This document shows, one piece after another, positions 9,007 through 15,528 of a stretch of 42,466 nt of DNA. The notes beneath the pieces are model-generated. The model saw only the letters and a program-made list of their open reading frames with translations. It ran no database searches and had not been told where the DNA came from. Made by a program: the position numbers and the translations under genes. This DNA is from UBA2136 sp047635695. GTDB taxonomy: Bacteria > Pseudomonadota > Alphaproteobacteria > UBA2136. Position 1 is the first letter of the stretch. Each line of letters begins with the position of its first letter. Where the stretch lies: the NCBI GenBank assembly GCA_047635695.1, contig JBLILN010000013.1, forward strand, positions 1 to 42,466, written 5' to 3'.

Positions 9007-9109
9007 CATTGGCAGTGGCCAAATTTGCGTTTAGAAAATAAACCATACGCCCAAAGCCACGCTGTTTTATTTCTTAGGTTTTGCATTGATAGTGGTTAAT
9101 TTTGCGTTT
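9007..9109. repeat. Pair of 26-base imperfect direct repeats
   Basis: Copies at 9007-9032 and 9084-9109 share 21 of 26 positions, beginning CATTG and ending TTTGCGTTT, with a 77-base period. They lie in the otherwise gene-free stretch after flgE, directly before the candidate promoter at 9102. They may be operator sites or a decayed duplication. Confidence 0.55.
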
Positions 9110-9130
9110 TATTTATGAATAATGTATTAA
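9102..9130 (+). promoter_or_regulatory. Candidate sigma-70 promoter of a non-coding transcript
   Basis: TTGCGT (9102-9107), a 17-base spacer and TATTAA (9125-9130). The -35 box resembles that of the tRNA promoter in this window (TTGCGC). Its last bases fall within the second 26-base repeat. Confidence 0.35.
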
Positions 9131-9136
9131 TTACAA

Positions 9137-9404
9137 CTTTTAATTGTAAATGCTTGTTTTTTGCTTTATTTGAGCGGAATTTAAGAGGAATCCAAAGCGA
9201 ATAGAGTGGGAACAGAAGGGGCATAGATGGCGAATCTTGTGGCATAATAGGCCTATTTTACTACTTTTGATTGGTAAAAAGTGCTTTTTAATTCCCTTTT
9301 ATGAATGGTTGGTGGAACGGTAAAAACACAACCCTTATTTGTTATTATGACAATAGCGTGTATTATCAGCCGACAGCAAAGGTGTATTTGTATACCTTTT
9401 TTTT
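9137..9404 (+). ncRNA. Candidate small non-coding RNA
   Basis: The interval between the promoter-like site at 9102-9130 and the strong terminator at 9379-9404 has no ORF with a ribosome site, so about 268 bases could be a stand-alone RNA. It contains local structure: TTACAA/TTGTAA arms around 9131-9149, the perfect 12-base palindrome AATAGGCCTATT at 9246-9257, and ACTTTT/AAAAGT arms further on. The terminator is not needed by flgE, which has its own 400 bases earlier. The 62-codon frame starting at 9301 has no Shine-Dalgarno and reads through both terminators, so I do not accept it as a gene. This is inference from architecture only. Confidence 0.35.
9379..9404 (+). terminator. Rho-independent terminator without an upstream gene
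   Basis: AAGGTGTA (9379-9386), loop TTTG, then TATACCTT (9391-9398) followed by six further T residues. It is a plus-strand terminator with no plus-strand gene between it and the flgE terminator. Confidence 0.75.
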
Positions 9405-9431
9405 GTTCGACGCGTTTTTTTTAAGCACAAA

Positions 9432-9458
9432 AAAAACACCCCTTATGGAGGTGTTTTT
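9432..9458. terminator. Terminator of the leftward three-gene operon
   Basis: AAAAACACC pairs with GGTGTTTTT around a 9-base loop, with A/T runs on both sides. It lies just beyond the stop of the leftward gene at 9473. The stem is identical to that at 2593-2621. Confidence 0.8.
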
Positions 9459-9472
9459 GTTCGAGGTGGTTG

Positions 9473-9985
9473 CTAACTTGCAGGTATGAAGTTAGTTGTG
9501 GGCACAGATTTGTTGGGGCCTTTATAGGTTGTGGTTGTTCTCATACTGCCAAATTTCCACATAACACATAATTCATGGTTTTCTAGGCTGGCGCTTAGAT
9601 ACAAACCTTCAGCTTGAGCATTTTCATTTGCGGTATCGCTTAAAAAAATGTTTTCAAACATACTGCTTTTGGAAGAGATTTTGCAAGTACCTCCATCATA
9701 GCCAAACATATTGTATTCCGTGTAGGCAAAGAATAAATCAAATGACTTTTCTGAGCCTTTTTCTGAAATGGAGATTTTAAAGAAAAATTCTCGTTCAAGG
9801 TCTGCTCTTGTATGAAATGTAGATTTAAGGCCATGCCCTGTAGGGTATTCAGTTATACTACTGTCTATACGTTCAACTTTAACGTCTAAACCTGAGATTT
9901 CAACAGTAATTGTAGGTATTTTAGTGAAATCTGTCGGGAAGAATTTGCGTTGAAGTTTTTGTACAAATGTTGGTTGTGGATACAT
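9473..9985 (-). CDS. Unrecognised protein, third gene of leftward operon
   Basis: No family recognised. The frame extends to 10087, but the ATG at 9985 (MYPQPTFVQKLQRKFF) is preceded by AAAAAAGGA at good spacing and clears the upstream gene, so I place the start there (170 residues). The protein has no signal peptide or membrane segment and looks beta-rich with alternating hydrophobic residues (EFFFKISIS, FDLFFAYTEYN, LCVMWKFG). It resembles the orphan at 18305 and the first gene of this operon in layout: a short basic F-x-x-K start, then a strand of the type +-Y/F-x-I-x-I followed by a hydrophobic strand. This may be a small paralogous family. Confidence 0.75.
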   Translation of the reverse strand: MYPQPTFVQKLQRKFFPTDFTKIPTITVEISGLDVKVERIDSSITEYPTGHGLKSTFHTRADLEREFFFKISISEKGSEKSFDLFFAYTEYNMFGYDGGTCKISSKSSMFENIFLSDTANENAQAEGLYLSASLENHELCVMWKFGSMRTTTTYKGPNKSVPTTNFIPAS

Positions 9986-10022
9986 AATTATATTCCTTTT
10001 TTCAAGAGAAGGGAGGGTACTG

Positions 10023-10445
10023 TTAAAATTGAACGGTGACACTCGTGACTTTGCTTTCAACACGGGCTTTCCATGTACCAGCAACATCAGGTTTAAATAT
10101 AAAATTTAAAATGTCGGCTTTTAATGGTTGGTCAGTATCCGCTAAAATAATAGCGGTGAAAGCTTTATTTTTTTGCATAAGGTTAAAATTACCGTATACG
10201 GTATTAACTTCAGTGGCGCTATACATAAGGTGATGTTCATGGATCAGTGCTCCATTTTCATACATACAAACAACATCGTAGTCGTCGTCTATGTTTATTG
10301 CTAACTTGTCACCAGAACGCTTATTAAGAGTTCTGAGCAGGAGGCTTCGCCAATGGTCAAAATTATCTTTATGCGCCTGTTGGCTATTGCGTCTCTCGGT
10401 TTGAATGGTAAGTTTTGGGTGTAAATTTTTAACTGTAATAGTCAT
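10023..10445 (-). CDS. Unrecognised protein, second gene of leftward operon
   Basis: No family recognised. The frame opens at 10493, but AAGGAG lies directly before two close ATGs. The one at 10445 (MTITVKNLHPKL) has normal spacing and leaves a 10-base gap after the upstream gene, so I choose it (140 residues). The sequence alternates short hydrophobic strands with charged loops (KLAINIDDDYDVVCMYENGA, AFTAIILADTD) and ends in a beta-like stretch (ARVESKVTSVTVQF). No signal peptide, membrane helix or catalytic motif is visible. Co-transcribed with both neighbours. Confidence 0.75.
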   Translation of the reverse strand: MTITVKNLHPKLTIQTERRNSQQAHKDNFDHWRSLLLRTLNKRSGDKLAINIDDDYDVVCMYENGALIHEHHLMYSATEVNTVYGNFNLMQKNKAFTAIILADTDQPLKADILNFIFKPDVAGTWKARVESKVTSVTVQF

Positions 10446-10455
10446 GGACATCTCC

Positions 10456-10935
10456 TTAAGCCTTACGGCTGTTGTTGGGTATGTGATTTTCATCTCTAGG
10501 GTTTAGACAGTCGTCTAATAAAAGAAACATATTAATTTTACCGAGTGGAATCAGGCAATAGGTGACACCGTCATATTTGCCAGTTTCGGCCCATTGCTTT
10601 TGCTTGTCAGCCTCTATATTCGACAGATACTTTTCTTTTTCACTATGGGTGAATAAGGTAAGTCTGTTGAAGGTCGATTCTGTTGATAATGCTAAAACCT
10701 CTTCTCCTTCACCGTTATATATTGAAATAATATAGTTGCTATCATTGTTATACATATGGTCGTTTGAGTGATGCTCTATGGGTATGTCTTTTTTAGGTGT
10801 TGTGCTGTCTATGGTCATAAGTACTGTTTTGGTGCTGTATCCATTTTTATGCACAAATATATCTGGCATTGGAATGACCAGGGTCTCTGTTTTTGCCTTA
10901 TTAAAAAAGGCTTTTATGAATTGTGGTAGGTACAT
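10456..10935 (-). CDS. Unrecognised protein, first gene of leftward operon
   Basis: No family recognised. 159 residues; the ATG at 10935 follows AAGGACA. The N-terminus MYLPQFIKAFFNKAK is short and basic-amphipathic. A central pair of strands (NYIISIYNGEGEEVLALS) and a C-terminal hydrophobic strand (YCLIPLGKINMFLLLDD) are visible. N-terminal pattern and strand order resemble the third gene of this operon and the orphan at 18305. A promoter lies at 10998-11026. Confidence 0.75.
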   Translation of the reverse strand: MYLPQFIKAFFNKAKTETLVIPMPDIFVHKNGYSTKTVLMTIDSTTPKKDIPIEHHSNDHMYNNDSNYIISIYNGEGEEVLALSTESTFNRLTLFTHSEKEKYLSNIEADKQKQWAETGKYDGVTYCLIPLGKINMFLLLDDCLNPRDENHIPNNSRKA

Positions 10936-10997
10936 AGGTTGTCCTTAGCCGAATAGGCTACGAGAAAAAGAAAAGGTAAATTCTTGTATGTATACAC

Positions 10998-11026
10998 ACT
11001 ATAAACATATTTTATCGTCAAGTGAA
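10998..11026 (-). promoter_or_regulatory. Sigma-70 promoter of the leftward three-gene operon
   Basis: On the minus strand, TTCACT (11026-11021), a 17-base spacer and TATAGT (11003-10998). One arm of the 13-base inverted repeat covers part of the spacer and the -35 box, so a protein binding there would affect this promoter. Confidence 0.5.
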
Positions 11027-11124
11027 TGACGCTTATAAATAAATTTGTGCGAATGTTATAGAGGTAAGGCGGGTTTAAAAAGGCAAATAAGCTTATTATT
11101 TAATCATTTAGCACTTGACGATAA
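11012..11124. repeat. 13-base perfect inverted repeat in a divergent intergenic region
   Basis: TTATCGTCAAGTG (11012-11024) and its exact reverse complement CACTTGACGATAA (11112-11124), 87 bases apart. They lie in the 374-base gap between the leftward operon and rpsL. Each copy touches a promoter-like element. No gene is seen in this gap. Confidence 0.7.
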
Positions 11125-11143
11125 CGCTTGATTGGCGTAGAAA
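11115..11143 (+). promoter_or_regulatory. Possible promoter of the str operon
   Basis: TTGACG (11115-11120), a 17-base spacer and TAGAAA (11138-11143). The -10 box is weak. The leader that follows can form a hairpin: GAAGCTGG (11172-11179) with CCAGTTTC (11199-11206), plus inner GGCA/TGCC. Confidence 0.35.
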
Positions 11144-11309
11144 AGGCTTGTTCTTCATTGAACGCAATAGGGAAGCTGGCGGCACAGATTGCCATTCACC
11201 AGTTTCAGGCGCATGAGTGAGACGTAAAGTTTTGCCCATTTTTTTGGACTTAAATAGCTGTTTATACAGTGGTTTTACCCAAAAACAATATAAATATAAG
11301 GATTATAAT

Positions 11310-11681
11310 ATGCCTACAATTAACCAGTTGGTACGTAAGCCTCGTCATAACCCAAAGGACAAAACAAATGTCCCTGCGTTAGAAGCTTGCCCACAAAAAC
11401 GTGGTGTTTGCACACGCGTTTACACGACAACTCCTAAAAAGCCGAACTCGGCGCTACGTAAAGTTGCACGTGTTCGTTTAACGAACGGTTACGAAGTTTC
11501 TTCATACATCGGTGGTGAAGGCCACAACCTTCAAGAGCACTCAGTTGTGCTTATCCGCGGTGGACGCGTGAAGGATTTACCTGGTGTTCGTTATCACATC
11601 GTCCGCGGTACACTTGATACTCAAGGTGTTACTGAACGTAAACAAGGCCGTTCTAAATACGGTGCTAAACGTCCGAAGTAA
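11310..11681 (+). CDS. rpsL: 30S ribosomal protein S12
   Basis: S12 is the decoding-centre protein of the small subunit. The product MPTINQLVRKPR... is 123 residues and matches S12 along its length (EACPQKRGVCTRVYTTTPKKPNSALRK, GGEGHNLQEHS, RGGRVKDLPGVRYHIVRG). The lysines of TTPKKPNS and GRVKDLPG, where streptomycin-resistance changes occur, are the usual wild-type residues. The frame is open back to 11217, but the ATG at 11310 follows ATAAGGATT and gives the canonical N-terminus. First gene of rpsL-rpsG-fusA. Confidence 0.99.
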   Translation: MPTINQLVRKPRHNPKDKTNVPALEACPQKRGVCTRVYTTTPKKPNSALRKVARVRLTNGYEVSSYIGGEGHNLQEHSVVLIRGGRVKDLPGVRYHIVRGTLDTQGVTERKQGRSKYGAKRPK

Positions 11682-11693
11682 GGAGACTAAAAT

Positions 11694-12164
11694 ATGTCTA
11701 GAAGACACGCAGCAGAAAAACGTGAAGTACTTGGAGATCCTAAGTACAACGACGTAACCGTAACAAAATTCATGAACCTTATGATGCTTGACGGTAAAAA
11801 ATCAATCGCCGAGAAAATTTTCTACGGTGCAATGGACGGCGTTAAAGCCAAAACTGGTAACGACCCTGTGCCTCTTTTCCTAGAAGCTCTAGAAAAAGTT
11901 CAGCCAGAAGTTGAAGTACGCTCTCGCCGTGTTGGTGGTGCTACTTACCAAGTGCCTTGTGAAGTACGTGCTGAACGTGCTCAAGCTCTTGCTATTCGTT
12001 GGATCGTACAATACGCTCGTCAGCGTAACGAGAAAACAATGCAAGACCGTCTCATGAACGAACTTCTTGATATTTCAGAAGGTCGTGGTTCTTCAATGAA
12101 GAAACGTGAAGACACGCACAAAATGGCTGAAGCTAACCGCGCGTTCGCTCACTACCGCTGGTAA
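11694..12164 (+). CDS. rpsG: 30S ribosomal protein S7
   Basis: S7 nucleates assembly of the 30S head and lines the E site. 156 residues, the normal bacterial length, beginning MSRRHAAEKREVLGDPKYND and containing FMNLMMLDGKKSIAE and the conserved QVPCEVRAERAQALAIRW region. An AAGGAGACT site precedes the ATG 12 bases after rpsL. In E. coli S7 represses its own operon by binding the rpsL-rpsG junction. Here that junction is too short, while the rpsG-fusA gap carries a large inverted repeat. Confidence 0.99.
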   Translation: MSRRHAAEKREVLGDPKYNDVTVTKFMNLMMLDGKKSIAEKIFYGAMDGVKAKTGNDPVPLFLEALEKVQPEVEVRSRRVGGATYQVPCEVRAERAQALAIRWIVQYARQRNEKTMQDRLMNELLDISEGRGSSMKKREDTHKMAEANRAFAHYRW

Positions 12165-12181
12165 AATTTTTTTAGGAAAGG

Positions 12182-12250
12182 CGTTAGGTACTTTTTACAT
12201 TGTCTCATTTAGGTTTACTAAATATGCGTCAATGCTCAAAGCACCTAACG
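12182..12250 (+). promoter_or_regulatory. Structured RNA element between rpsG and fusA
   Basis: Two 21-base arms (12182-12202 and 12230-12250) are complementary at 17 positions, the outer 8 without a mismatch (CGTTAGGT/ACCTAACG). The loop carries a further perfect hairpin, ATTTAG (12207-12212) / CTAAAT (12218-12223), around a five-base loop. No T-run follows, so it is not an ordinary terminator. It may be an S7 or processing site. Confidence 0.55.
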
Positions 12251-12350
12251 TCTCCCTAAATTAAATTTATAGACCATAAAAGGTGTAAGTTATTTGCACT
12301 TAAGGTAAGACTAAATAAAAAACAATTATAAAGAGAAAGAGACTATTCAT

Positions 12351-14429
12351 ATGGCTCGTATAACTCCTTTATCGGATTACCGTAACATCGGTATTATGGC
12401 GCACGTTGATGCTGGTAAAACCACAACAACTGAGCGTATCCTTTTCTACACAGGTAAATCTCACAAAATTGGTGAAGTACATGATGGTGCTGCCACAATG
12501 GACTGGATGGAACAAGAACAAGAACGTGGTATTACGATTACTTCTGCTGCGACAACTTGCCACTGGGATAATCACCTTATTAACATCATTGATACACCAG
12601 GACACGTTGACTTCAACATCGAAGTGAAGCGTTCTGTACGTGTACTTGACGGCCTTGTTGCTGTATTTTGTTCTGTAGGTGGTGTTGAACCACAATCAGA
12701 AACAAACTGGGGCCACGCCAACGACTATGGTGTGCCACGTATTTGCTTCATTAACAAAATGGACCGTACTGGTGCTAACTTTACACATGGTGTTGAAATG
12801 ATCCGTGAGCGTCTACACGCAAACGCTGTTCCTATTCAACTACCTATCGGTGCTGAAGGTGACTTCAAAGGTTGTATCGACCTTGTTACAATGAAGGCAG
12901 TTATCTGGAATGATGAAACAATGGGCGCTGACTATGCTGTGGAAGAAATTCCAGCTGAATTACTTGACGGTGCTAAAAAAGCACGTGAAGAGCTTATTGA
13001 AGCTTCTGTTGAAATGGAAGAAGCGGCTATGGAAGCTTACCTAGAAGGTAACGAGCCAGACGAAGAGACTCTTGTACGTCTTATTCGTAAAGCGACTCTT
13101 TCAATGGCTTACTTCCCAGTTATGTGTGGTACAGCCTTTAAAAACAAAGGTATTCAAACACTTCTTGATGCTGTTGTTGCTTACTTACCAGCGCCAAATG
13201 AGGTTGCTGAAGCGAAACTTAAAGGTGTAACAGACGCAGGTGAAGATATCCTTCTTACACCATCTGATGACGCTAAAATGTCTTGTCTTGCTTTTAAAAT
13301 TGCCACTGACCCATTTGTAGGTCGTTTGACTTTTGTACGTGTTTACTCAGGTGTTATTAAATCTGGTTCTTACATTTACAACTCGTCTAAAGGTAAAAAA
13401 GAACGTGTCGGTCGTATTGTTATGATGCACGCAAACAAACGTGAAGAAGTAGCCGAGCTACGTACGGGTGATATTGGTGCTGTAGTAGGTCTTAAGGACA
13501 CAACAACAGGTGATACACTTGTGGACGAAGGTTACGACTGCGTATTAGAGCGTATTATCGCAATGCCAGCCGTTATTTCAATGGCTATCGAACCAAAAAC
13601 AAAAGATGCTCAAGAGAAAATGGGTATCGCACTTGGTAAACTTGTTGGTGAAGATCCTTCTTTCCGTGTTCACACAGACGAAGAATCAGGCCAAACTATT
13701 GTTGCCGGTGTTGGTGAACTTCACCTTGATATTATGATGGACCGACTTAAACGTGAGTTCGGTGTTGAAGTTAACATTGGTGCACCACAAGTTGCCTACC
13801 GTGAAACAATTCGTAACACGGCTGAATGTGTTGGTAAACACGTGAAGCAATCTGGTGGACGTGGTCAATATGGTCACTGTATCATCGAATTCGCTCCAAA
13901 CGAAACTGGTAAAGGTTTTGAGTTTATCTCTAAAATTGTTGGTGGTTCTATTCCACGTGAATACGTTGCATCTGTTGGTGCTGGTATTGAAGAAGCGCTT
14001 AAAAACGGTATGGTTGCTGGTTACCCAGTGGTTGACGTTATTGCAACGGCTATTGATGGTTCATACCACGAAGTCGATTCATCTGAGATGGCCTTTAAAA
14101 TGGCTGGTATTCTTTCTGTTCGTGACGCGATCAGCAAGGTAGGTCCAGTTCTGCTTGAGCCTATCATGAAAGTTGAAGTTGTAACGCCAGAAGACTACAT
14201 GGGTGACGTTATCGGTGATATCTCATCTCGCCGTGGCCAAATTCAAGGCTCTGAAGAGAAGTTTGGTAAAACTGTTATTGTAGCGAACATTCCTTTAGCG
14301 AACATGTTCGGTTATGTAACAAACTTGCGTTCATTAACGCAAGGCCGTGCTGACTACTCTATGACTTTGTCACACTACGATGATGTACCAGCTTCAGTTG
14401 CCGAAGAAATTCGCGCTAAAGTTTCTTAA
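12351..14429 (+). CDS. fusA: Elongation factor G
   Basis: EF-G is the GTPase that drives translocation and, with RRF, ribosome recycling. 692 residues with the P-loop AHVDAGKT (residues 17-24), the switch motif RGITITSAATT, DTPGH (about 82-86) and the NKMD G4 motif (FINKMDRTGANF). Domain IV is recognisable (GGRGQYGHCIIEFAP then VGAGIEEALKNG). The start ATG follows a purine-rich AAAGAGAAAGAGA. The usual next gene of the str operon, tuf, is absent: a stable hairpin and then a terminator follow instead. Confidence 0.99.
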   Translation: MARITPLSDYRNIGIMAHVDAGKTTTTERILFYTGKSHKIGEVHDGAATMDWMEQEQERGITITSAATTCHWDNHLINIIDTPGHVDFNIEVKRSVRVLDGLVAVFCSVGGVEPQSETNWGHANDYGVPRICFINKMDRTGANFTHGVEMIRERLHANAVPIQLPIGAEGDFKGCIDLVTMKAVIWNDETMGADYAVEEIPAELLDGAKKAREELIEASVEMEEAAMEAYLEGNEPDEETLVRLIRKATLSMAYFPVMCGTAFKNKGIQTLLDAVVAYLPAPNEVAEAKLKGVTDAGEDILLTPSDDAKMSCLAFKIATDPFVGRLTFVRVYSGVIKSGSYIYNSSKGKKERVGRIVMMHANKREEVAELRTGDIGAVVGLKDTTTGDTLVDEGYDCVLERIIAMPAVISMAIEPKTKDAQEKMGIALGKLVGEDPSFRVHTDEESGQTIVAGVGELHLDIMMDRLKREFGVEVNIGAPQVAYRETIRNTAECVGKHVKQSGGRGQYGHCIIEFAPNETGKGFEFISKIVGGSIPREYVASVGAGIEEALKNGMVAGYPVVDVIATAIDGSYHEVDSSEMAFKMAGILSVRDAISKVGPVLLEPIMKVEVVTPEDYMGDVIGDISSRRGQIQGSEEKFGKTVIVANIPLANMFGYVTNLRSLTQGRADYSMTLSHYDDVPASVAEEIRAKVS

Positions 14430-14451
14430 GCTGATTTGTCTATCTAGGCTT

Positions 14452-14481
14452 CCCCTCGTGTAGGTTAACTACACGGCGGGG
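14452..14481 (+). other. Stable hairpin in the fusA 3' untranslated region
   Basis: CCCC-T-CGTGTAG pairs with CTACACG-GC-GGGG around the loop GTTAA. No T-run follows, so it probably acts as a 3' stabiliser upstream of the true terminator. Confidence 0.6.
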
Positions 14482-14519
14482 TCGCTAATATAAACAACTC
14501 AACTTAAGATCTGAGCTAT

Positions 14520-14550
14520 AAAAAAAGCCTCCGTAAGGGGGCTTTTTTAT
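14520..14550 (+). terminator. Terminator of the str operon
   Basis: AAAAAAGCCTCC, loop GTAA, GGGGGCTTTTTT: a 12-base-pair stem with one wobble and its own T-run. Confidence 0.9.
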
Positions 14551-14558
14551 GTGAAGGC

Positions 14559-14587
14559 TTGTAATTTCGCGTATTGTTTACTATATA
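14559..14587 (+). promoter_or_regulatory. Sigma-70 promoter of the small membrane protein gene
   Basis: TTGTAA (14559-14564), a 17-base spacer and TATATA (14582-14587). A short dyad AGGGA-ATTC-TCCCT follows just before the ribosome site. Confidence 0.55.
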
Positions 14588-14656
14588 TAACTTGAAGTTA
14601 GAAACACTTTCACGTTTTACAGGGAATTCTCCCTATATCTTTATGAGGATATTATT

Positions 14657-14755
14657 ATGGAAATTGTTACTATTGCAGTTGTTGGCTTTTGTATATTAGC
14701 TATTATTTGTGCAGTTATATTAGGATTATGGGTACGAGATAAGCAAAAATTATAA
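14657..14755 (+). CDS. Single-pass membrane microprotein (32 residues)
   Basis: A short ORF encodes MEIVTIAVVGFCILAIICAV followed by ILGLWVRDKQKL. It is one hydrophobic helix of about 22 residues, then a short basic tail, so it is probably inserted with the C-terminus in the cytoplasm (positive-inside rule). It has a GAGGA ribosome site, a good promoter 70 bases upstream and its own terminator beginning at the stop codon, so it is a complete gene. Function unknown. Small regulatory subunits of larger membrane complexes have this form. Confidence 0.75.
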   Translation: MEIVTIAVVGFCILAIICAVILGLWVRDKQKL

Positions 14756-14781
14756 AAGCTCACTTCGGTGGGCTTTTTTTT
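14754..14781 (+). terminator. Terminator of the membrane microprotein gene
   Basis: AAAAGCTCAC, UUCG-type loop TTCG, GTGGGCTTTT and more T residues. It overlaps the stop codon of the 32-codon gene. Confidence 0.9.
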
Positions 14782-14898
14782 GTCATACATGCTTAAAAAT
14801 TATGAGTAGCGTGGGAGAATATTTTATAAAAAATAACGCTTAGCCCTTGTAATGAAAAAAAACACACCTATAACGTATACAACAAGGAACGAAATAGG

Positions 14899-15102
14899 AT
14901 GGATACAATGCAAAATTTGACAAAAGTACAGGCACCCGAAACAATCATGACAAATGTTGAAGCTGTTTCAGTTGAAGGCGTTTTATGCAAGATTGTGGCA
15001 AGTCAAGAAATGCAAGATATTCTGTCCATGCTCAAGCAAGAGGGACTTGCAAACCAATCCTTGGATATGAAGGTTCAAAACAGAACAGCTAAAGTACATT
15101 AA
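14899..15102 (+). CDS. Small hypothetical protein (67 residues)
   Basis: No family recognised. The 67 residues form a probable compact helix-rich protein with one Cys, no membrane segment and a basic C-terminus. AAGGA lies 10 bases before the ATG at 14899; the ATG at 14908 (MQNLTKVQ) is an alternative start. A strong terminator follows 32 bases after the stop, and fliQ begins after it. So the gene is transcribed alone. Confidence 0.6.
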   Translation: MDTMQNLTKVQAPETIMTNVEAVSVEGVLCKIVASQEMQDILSMLKQEGLANQSLDMKVQNRTAKVH

Positions 15103-15134
15103 AATAATTCCCGCTATTTAAATACCCTTTGTTG

Positions 15135-15164
15135 CCCCCTAAATATTTTAGGGGGTCTTTTTTT
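15135..15164 (+). terminator. Terminator of the 67-codon gene
   Basis: CCCCCTAAA pairs with TTTAGGGGG, followed by TCTTTTTTT. Confidence 0.9.
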
Positions 15165-15191
15165 GACAGTATGTTCAGTGAAAGGTTTATT
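15163..15191 (+). promoter_or_regulatory. Sigma-70 promoter of fliQ-fliR
   Basis: TTGACA (15163-15168), a 17-base spacer and TTTATT (15186-15191). The -35 box is perfect and begins in the T-run of the preceding terminator. No sigma-54 element is seen here, unlike at fliK. Confidence 0.5.
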
Positions 15192-15245
15192 TATATTGTT
15201 TATTTTGCTATTTTATAAGTAAGCCAATAAAAAGAAATATAACCA

Positions 15246-15524
15246 ATGACATCTGAACAAGTAATAGATATGGGGCGCCTGACGATTGAAACCCTTTTGT
15301 GGGTAAGTGCACCTATTATGATTGTGGCTTTGGTTATTGGTCTTATCATTGCTCTTTTTCAAGCCTTAACGTCTATTCAAGAAATGACACTGACCTTTGT
15401 CCCTAAAATTTTGGTTGTTTTTCTGGCGCTTATTATGGTGATGCCTTGGATGGGTGATAAAATTCATACTTTTGCCCTCGAGATTTTCACGATGATTGCC
15501 ACAGGCGGAAATGGTGCGGGTTAG
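15246..15524 (+). CDS. fliQ: Flagellar export apparatus protein FliQ
   Basis: FliQ is a small two-helix subunit of the flagellar export gate. The 92 residues match the family length and pattern. Helix one is about residues 17-38 (APIMIVALVIGLIIALFQ). The conserved link ALTSIQEMTLTFVPKI follows, then helix two is about 52-68 (LVVFLALIMVMPWM). fliR starts four bases after the stop. Only a weak purine-rich ribosome site precedes the ATG. Confidence 0.98.
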   Translation: MTSEQVIDMGRLTIETLLWVSAPIMIVALVIGLIIALFQALTSIQEMTLTFVPKILVVFLALIMVMPWMGDKIHTFALEIFTMIATGGNGAG

Positions 15525-15528
15525 GTAG

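Noticed and set aside
9012..9032. Sigma-54 promoter after flgE
   Set aside because: The GG and GC dinucleotides are 8 bases apart, not the required 10.
9301..9489. 62-codon plus-strand frame
   Set aside because: It has no ribosome site and reads through two terminators into the leftward gene. The composition is not protein-like.
11217..11309. Upstream extension of rpsL
   Set aside because: S12 proteins start at MPTINQL or similar, and the ATG at 11310 has a good ribosome site.
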